36,369 bases of DNA from positions 1-36,369 of IMG/VR virus record IMGVR_UViG_3300028840_002037, one strand, 5' to 3'. Position numbers and translations under genes: made by a program. This document shows, piece after piece, positions 32,471-36,369 of the stretch (positions are counted from its first letter, which is position 1; each line of letters opens with the position of its first letter). This DNA comes from a virus. The notes beneath the pieces are model-generated. The model saw nothing but the letters and a program-made list of their open reading frames with translations. It did not search any database and was not told the origin of the DNA.

Positions 32471-32499
32471 AGTATATATCAAAATTCGATCAATGTCTA
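32471..32499 (-). promoter_or_regulatory. Sigma70-like promoter before the portal gene
   Basis: TAGACA (32494-32499, five of six) and TATACT (32471-32476, five of six) are 17 bases apart on the minus strand. The -35 overlaps the stop of the upstream small gene. Expected start of transcription is near 32464, leaving a short leader with GGGAGCGAGGAG before the portal ATG. Confidence 0.65.
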
Positions 32500-32739
32500 T
32501 TCAGTCGGTTCCGCATTGTATACATCCAGGGATTGAAAGTTAATCACAAAAACCAATCCCAGAGCATCGGCAAGATTCATCATATCTTTGATAGTGACAA
32601 ATCCATAGTTGTTTTGCATCATGGCAGCGAATACCGAATCGCCCAAGATTTCCTCCAACTGCTCATCCGTAAAATCGTAAATCTTTTTGATCGCTCCAAT
32701 GGAATACGCTAATCCTTTTGTTTCGTTTAGTTCTGGCAT
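32497..32739 (-). CDS. Small HTH-like protein between terminase and portal
   Basis: The ATG at 32739 lies six bases behind AGGAG; a TTG two codons earlier is less likely. The 80-residue product has DFTDEQLEEILGDSVFAAMM and VTIKDMMNLADALGLVFVIN, laid out like an XRE-type helix-turn-helix or antitoxin with a short beta end. The putative recognition helix is degenerate (MMQNNYG). It may regulate the terminase/portal operon or be a packaging accessory. Weak call. Confidence 0.5.
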   Translation of the reverse strand: MPELNETKGLAYSIGAIKKIYDFTDEQLEEILGDSVFAAMMQNNYGFVTIKDMMNLADALGLVFVINFQSLDVYNAEPTE

Positions 32740-32751
32740 GATCAACTCCTA

Positions 32752-34236
32752 TCACATAATGTTGACTCGATTATACACTACTTCTTCAACCTCATTTGAA
32801 AAACTCAACCACCCAATGATATACCGCAGCGCATCAAGCAAGTGCCAGGTATCCTTGTCCTCGATTTTATCCGTCAGGTTTCCATGCCGATCTTTCTCCC
32901 TGCGCATCACGCCGAGATCTGAAATTATGCGAGGACAAGAATCATGTACAAGCAAACTTCCCTCTTTGAACAGCGCGTAAACCTTGCGGATTTGAACCCA
33001 AACATCTGTCACCGGACAAGCGCCCATTGGCAATCCTGCTCCCGTCCAATCCACGCGCGATTGACGCTCAGATGGTCCACCACCGATAACGCGTAAAATC
33101 TCGCCATCCTCTGCAGCTGCTTTGAGAATTTCGGTTACATGCCCCTGCGTAGTTTTTCCGAAATCATCTTCATATTCTCGATATAAATGTAGCTGCCCCT
33201 TTTCAGGATCAAACGCCAACCACACCCCCGCATTCTTTACGCCAATAGGATCAATCCCAATAAACCCTTTTGGCCATGCTCTGGGAATCTTGAAAGCAGG
33301 AACCACGTGTTTCTCGCTGTCAAAACAATCGTAAACAATGGTACGTAATTTCGCAACCGCACCCTTGTAAAACATCTTGAATTCATCATCTGCCATGGTG
33401 GATTGCGCATCCTGGAATTCCTCAATAGAAAACTCAGGATTCAAGATGGAATCATATTGCACGAGCGTAATGCTTTTCTGCTCATTCTCGGTATGCGTCA
33501 ATTCTGCATCACCGATCTTATGGTATTGCTGTTTCCCACCCTTCAACGCAATGTCAATGATTTGAGATTTCACCCATCCCAAATTATAGAGGGTGGTGGT
33601 GAATAGCTGCCTGCCCCGAAACAAACTCAAACGGCGCTTGATCGCTTGGTACGCTCTCAGGGTGAACTCATCCTGCCCCGCCTCATCCAGCCACGCAGCG
33701 CGCGCAGTTGCACTTTCCAGCGCTCCCAGAGCATTCGCGGATCTCAGAATGATTCGCCCCCACATCTTATCTGACGCTTTGCTGGCCTCAAATAATCCTG
33801 TGTAAGGATTTCTCAGTTCAATTACTTTACTGACCGCCCAATAACGCCCGATATCCAGAATGTCCTCGAAAACCTCGCGCATTACCGGAAGCAGCTTAAG
33901 CGAGAACAATCCGTAAGATGAAGTAATTACAATATAATCGTTATTCCCTTTGGGTGAAGAAGTGCGCTCTATTTCATCTGCTAACCACCAGGGGCCAAAG
34001 GATGTTTTACCAGATTGTGTTCCTGCGATGAGCGCAACAATTTTGGATTGACTTGAAATCGCGATTTCCTGTGCCATATGAAAAGGAACAGGATCTCCCC
34101 ACAATCCCATCAAATGATTCTTAGGCCAATCTATCCCCTGCTTTTCGTCTAGCCCAAATCCATCATTGACTCTATCGTCCAACCGCTGCGTTGTAGTCGG
34201 ACTGGATCGCGGCTCTTGTATCGCGGTCTGGTACAT
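32752..34236 (-). CDS. Terminase large subunit
   Basis: The 494-residue motor shows Walker A AGTQSGKTS (71-79), Walker B AAWLDEAGQ (Asp184, Glu185), a TTTLYNLGW coupling motif (about 213-221), and a nuclease domain starting GFIGIDPIG (Asp329) with a late DALRYI acid. The enzyme pumps DNA into the prohead and cuts it. The start overlaps the upstream gene by 65 bases, and AAGGA is almost in contact with the ATG, with GGAGAG further upstream; a downstream start is possible but would trim only the N-terminal tail. The upstream gene is a likely small subunit. Confidence 0.92.
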   Translation of the reverse strand: MYQTAIQEPRSSPTTTQRLDDRVNDGFGLDEKQGIDWPKNHLMGLWGDPVPFHMAQEIAISSQSKIVALIAGTQSGKTSFGPWWLADEIERTSSPKGNNDYIVITSSYGLFSLKLLPVMREVFEDILDIGRYWAVSKVIELRNPYTGLFEASKASDKMWGRIILRSANALGALESATARAAWLDEAGQDEFTLRAYQAIKRRLSLFRGRQLFTTTLYNLGWVKSQIIDIALKGGKQQYHKIGDAELTHTENEQKSITLVQYDSILNPEFSIEEFQDAQSTMADDEFKMFYKGAVAKLRTIVYDCFDSEKHVVPAFKIPRAWPKGFIGIDPIGVKNAGVWLAFDPEKGQLHLYREYEDDFGKTTQGHVTEILKAAAEDGEILRVIGGGPSERQSRVDWTGAGLPMGACPVTDVWVQIRKVYALFKEGSLLVHDSCPRIISDLGVMRREKDRHGNLTDKIEDKDTWHLLDALRYIIGWLSFSNEVEEVVYNRVNIM

Positions 34237-34918
34237 TCCTTCTTATACTCTCCATGAGAATATCAAAGCGCACAAAAGTATCCTCAATTCTGATTAGGTT
34301 CTGCATATCCACTAATAACTTACGCTCTGTTTCTACCAAGCGCCTGCGCTTTTCAATCAAATCAGTAATGTCATGCCAGATATACCACTCTTTTGCTCCC
34401 CGCTTAATCAATCTTGAAAGTTCTGAAACGCTATCGATATAATCTGCGTTTGCTTTCGCTCTCATGCGCTCCCTGGTTTCTTTGTCTGTTATATTCTGAG
34501 ATCGCACCACAGCAGCTTGGGCCATCTCCATTTTCGATACTTCCGCACTTAGCTTATCGAATATCAATGAACTGCTTTTCTCGTCTATACTTCCCGTTAG
34601 TTCCATTAGGCGAGCATCCACAAGATGTATATCATCCTGCAACTTTAGATAATCCGGATTGTCTTGCGCAGCCCTGAAATTAGATAAATAGCGTTTGGGT
34701 AAATTAGAAACATATTTTCCATGCTTATAATTCGGAGCAGCAATACCAGATGCAGCGCTCCCATTATGCGAACGGCATTTCCCATTGGGGCGAGCAAGCC
34801 CTAAACATTGTCTGCCATAATTTGGGTTCCATGCTTGACAGCGAGGTTTGCCGTAATGCTTATGGTCTTTGGGAAAATCAGGTACGGGAGAAAAATTCTC
34901 AGGCTTTTTCTTACGCAT
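34172..34918 (-). CDS. Putative terminase small subunit, HxG zinc-like N-terminus
   Basis: The 248-residue protein begins with a cysteine/histidine part, KPRCQAWNPNYGRQCLGLARPNGKCRSHNGSAASG, then NYKHGKYVSNLP. This resembles a C...C...C..HGG module found in phage proteins coded just upstream of the large terminase. The rest is long helices (about residues 90-248) with coiled-coil character. Small terminase subunits bind DNA and form rings. The position and mixed DNA-binding plus helical build support that role; no wHTH is obvious. Confidence 0.65.
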   Translation of the reverse strand: MRKKKPENFSPVPDFPKDHKHYGKPRCQAWNPNYGRQCLGLARPNGKCRSHNGSAASGIAAPNYKHGKYVSNLPKRYLSNFRAAQDNPDYLKLQDDIHLVDARLMELTGSIDEKSSSLIFDKLSAEVSKMEMAQAAVVRSQNITDKETRERMRAKANADYIDSVSELSRLIKRGAKEWYIWHDITDLIEKRRRLVETERKLLVDMQNLIRIEDTFVRFDILMESIRRNVPDRDTRAAIQSDYNAAVGR

Positions 34919-34949
34919 TTTCCCTGCTCATGGTATTTTCGATGCTCAT
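34911..34949 (-). other. Twelve-codon leader frame overlapping small terminase start
   Basis: In the gap before the small terminase, ATG at 34949 opens a short frame MSIENTMSRENA, whose TAA overlaps the start region of the terminase gene. An 11-base direct repeat TGCTCATGGTA (34925-34935 and 34943-34953) with an 18-base period makes up most of it. It could be a coupling leader; it could also be chance. No strong ribosome site is seen. Confidence 0.25.
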
Positions 34950-34954
34950 GGTAA

Positions 34955-35845
34955 TTATTCGTCTTTTTCTTTGAGCAACTTCTTTAGGTAATCGCTGCGC
35001 ACTTCTGGGGCTACTTGCTTTAATTTCAATCCGTATTCGTTGCGCTCTTTGATTTTCTCAGGATCAAATTCATCTTTAAATTCTAGTTGCGTATCGAATT
35101 TTCGCCACGCATCATGCACCACGTGTTGCGGTCTCTGAAATCTGCGTCCAGTCTTTACGACCCCAGGCCACAATCTTTCCAATGATCGCGCCATTTCCAA
35201 TCGCCCATCACCCTTGTAAATCTCATCCGTATTCCCGCCCTTCATCTGCATGGTACGGATTTTTCGTATCAAAAAAACATTGATCAGCACCGTACACCAA
35301 CCATCAGCTAAAACCTGCAAACAGATATCAGTATCCTCATTGTATTTCCCTCTCCATTGATTAGGAATAGAGTTGAATATCAAGCTGCAGGAATATACCC
35401 TACAATTCAAAAAGAACGGAGGAACAACCGTTGACCCAGAATAAGCGAACATCGAGTAATTCATTCCAGAAATAGCAATATTTTTATATCGATCGGTAAA
35501 ATCTTCAACTGAGCAGAATCCAGCTGCAGAATTTGTTTTGATTTTCTTGCCCTTATACAGACGATCAATCTGTTTTATATTATCGTCCAGCTGCCAATGA
35601 CGCTCAAACCCCTGCTCCGTAGCATGTTCCTTGATCCAATTGCGCGCAGGGATTACAGAACCCTTATCTCTGAATGGTAGCACCAACAAGCGCTCATCAC
35701 CATAGATACGAGCATACGATTCGTGCTCCTGCTCCTCGATTACCAAGAAAAATGGAACATCGTCATCTATCAAAAATCGCGCTGTATAACACATCTTAGC
35801 GCGCCCCTTCGATGGAATATAAATCGGATATCTGGGTAGATTCAT
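34955..35845 (-). CDS. TET-associated-type glycosyltransferase (TAGT)
   Basis: The 296-residue protein starts PIYIPSKGRA (7-16), continues PFFLVIEEQEHESY, SVIPARNWI (63-71) and HWQLDDNI (83-90), then NEDTDICLQVLADGW, MQMKGGNTDEIYKGDGRLEM and FQRPQHVVHDAW. This is the pattern of the GT-A-like glycosyltransferases that occur next to TET/JBP hydroxylases in phages and add sugars to hydroxymethylated pyrimidines (TAGT group of Iyer and Aravind). DDN would hold the metal and nucleotide sugar. The ATG overlaps the stop of the ParB-like 3' frame. A hydroxylase or hydroxymethyltransferase would be expected outside the window. Family call firm; target base unknown. Confidence 0.85.
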   Translation of the reverse strand: MNLPRYPIYIPSKGRAKMCYTARFLIDDDVPFFLVIEEQEHESYARIYGDERLLVLPFRDKGSVIPARNWIKEHATEQGFERHWQLDDNIKQIDRLYKGKKIKTNSAAGFCSVEDFTDRYKNIAISGMNYSMFAYSGSTVVPPFFLNCRVYSCSLIFNSIPNQWRGKYNEDTDICLQVLADGWCTVLINVFLIRKIRTMQMKGGNTDEIYKGDGRLEMARSLERLWPGVVKTGRRFQRPQHVVHDAWRKFDTQLEFKDEFDPEKIKERNEYGLKLKQVAPEVRSDYLKKLLKEKDE

Positions 35846-36369
35846 GCGCTCTCGTCCAACTCAAAAGCGATGGACATTACATCATCGTTTTCCTTGTGGG
35901 GATACCAAATTGATTTCGTTTTAGGAGTTACAATAATTCCCAACTTACCGGTTCATATTCTGGCATGCCCACCCAATGCGCAGCTTCGTCAATGTCTTGG
36001 ATCTCGTTAGCAGGTCGCGTTATAAAAACCAAATTCGCCAGCATCTTCTCGTCATATCCGGTTCCCTGCAAATCAAGATCGACCCTATCGTATATTTCTT
36101 TGAGAATTTCAGAAAGCGCACGATCGTCAATTTCTCGCAGATGAGCGATTTCGTTATCACCTGCCAGCACCTTCAATGCGCGTGGATCGTCTGGGTCCAA
36201 ATCCAGGCGCACACAAGGAACCGATTCCTTACCCATAATCTTGGCAGCTTTATGTACCCCATGCCCTGCGAGAATGACGTTCCCTTGTGCAATCACAATA
36301 TTCTTGTAAAAACCGTTATCCTCTATACTCCGAATAATATGGTCAATTTCATCCTCTGGATGTTCAACG
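35842..36369 (-). pseudogene. ParB/Srx-domain protein, 5' end outside window, apparently frameshifted at 3' end
   Basis: Reading from the right edge, the frame has HPEDEIDHIIRSIEDNGFYK, VILAGHGVHKAAKIMG and VPCVRLDLDPDD, a ParB/sulfiredoxin fold often found in phages near DNA-modification genes. In this frame the protein stops at 35928 after WVGMPEYEPVSWELL. A different frame (-1 relative) is then open from 35952 to 35842 and reads KLGIIVTPKTKSIWYPHKEN, ending in a TGA that overlaps the glycosyltransferase ATG as ATGA. TKSIWYP is, to my knowledge, the normal end of such ParB-like proteins. So the gene probably lost its frame, and about 20-25 residues that I would expect between MPEYE and KLG seem absent. 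A sequencing error is an alternative. Confidence 0.65.

Overview
The window is a contiguous piece of a tailed double-stranded DNA phage or prophage (Caudoviricetes). Every convincing gene lies on the minus strand, so the genome reads from about 36.4 kb down to 1. Genes are tightly packed, with many ATGA or TAATG stop/start overlaps. I see no integrase, tRNA, rRNA, CRISPR array or insertion sequence. No tail sheath gene is visible. A 938-residue tape measure protein suggests a siphovirus with a tail near 140 nm (inference from the usual 0.15 nm per residue). The host is probably a member of Chloroflexota (Anaerolineae-like): two exported phage proteins carry an HT(V/I)Y(L/I)P segment just after the N-terminal signal, which I associate with exported proteins of that phylum.

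Layout in transcription order. (1) 36.4-34.9 kb: a ParB-like gene cut by the window edge and apparently frameshifted near its 3' end, then a TET-associated-type glycosyltransferase. This suggests hypermodified DNA. (2) 34.9-30.6 kb: putative small terminase, large terminase, a small HTH-like protein and the portal, with a good sigma70-like promoter before the portal. (3) 30.6-25.9 kb: very small proteins, a MuF-like minor head protein, a DUF4406-type protein, a metallophosphoesterase, a winged-helix regulator and an exported clan GH-A-like glycosidase. (4) 25.9-17.4 kb: a strong promoter followed at once by an intrinsic terminator, then head genes: two unknown virion-like proteins, a protease-scaffold fusion, a putative decoration protein, the major capsid protein, two tandem beta-helix proteins and connector candidates. 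(5) 17.4-9.6 kb: two tandem LamG-like proteins, an HK97-gp10-like protein, and two tandem tail-tube-like proteins each carrying a C-terminal Asp-box beta-propeller. (6) 9.4-0 kb: tail assembly chaperone with a probable non-standard frameshift, tape measure, tail tip proteins, a LamG-like protein, then a lysis cassette (XhlA-like membrane protein, exported protein, GH25 lysozyme running off the window).

Three families of likely surface-exposed proteins (beta-helix, LamG-like, propeller-bearing tail protein) are each present as a tandem pair, suggesting a virion covered with glycan-binding modules. Regulation seems to rest on a promoter-proximal terminator at 25.8 kb and on a DNA element (GCGCCCAGAT-N4-TCTAAGGCGATT) found both upstream of that promoter and at 18.7 kb before the connector genes. 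Several strong hairpins lie between highly and weakly expressed structural genes.
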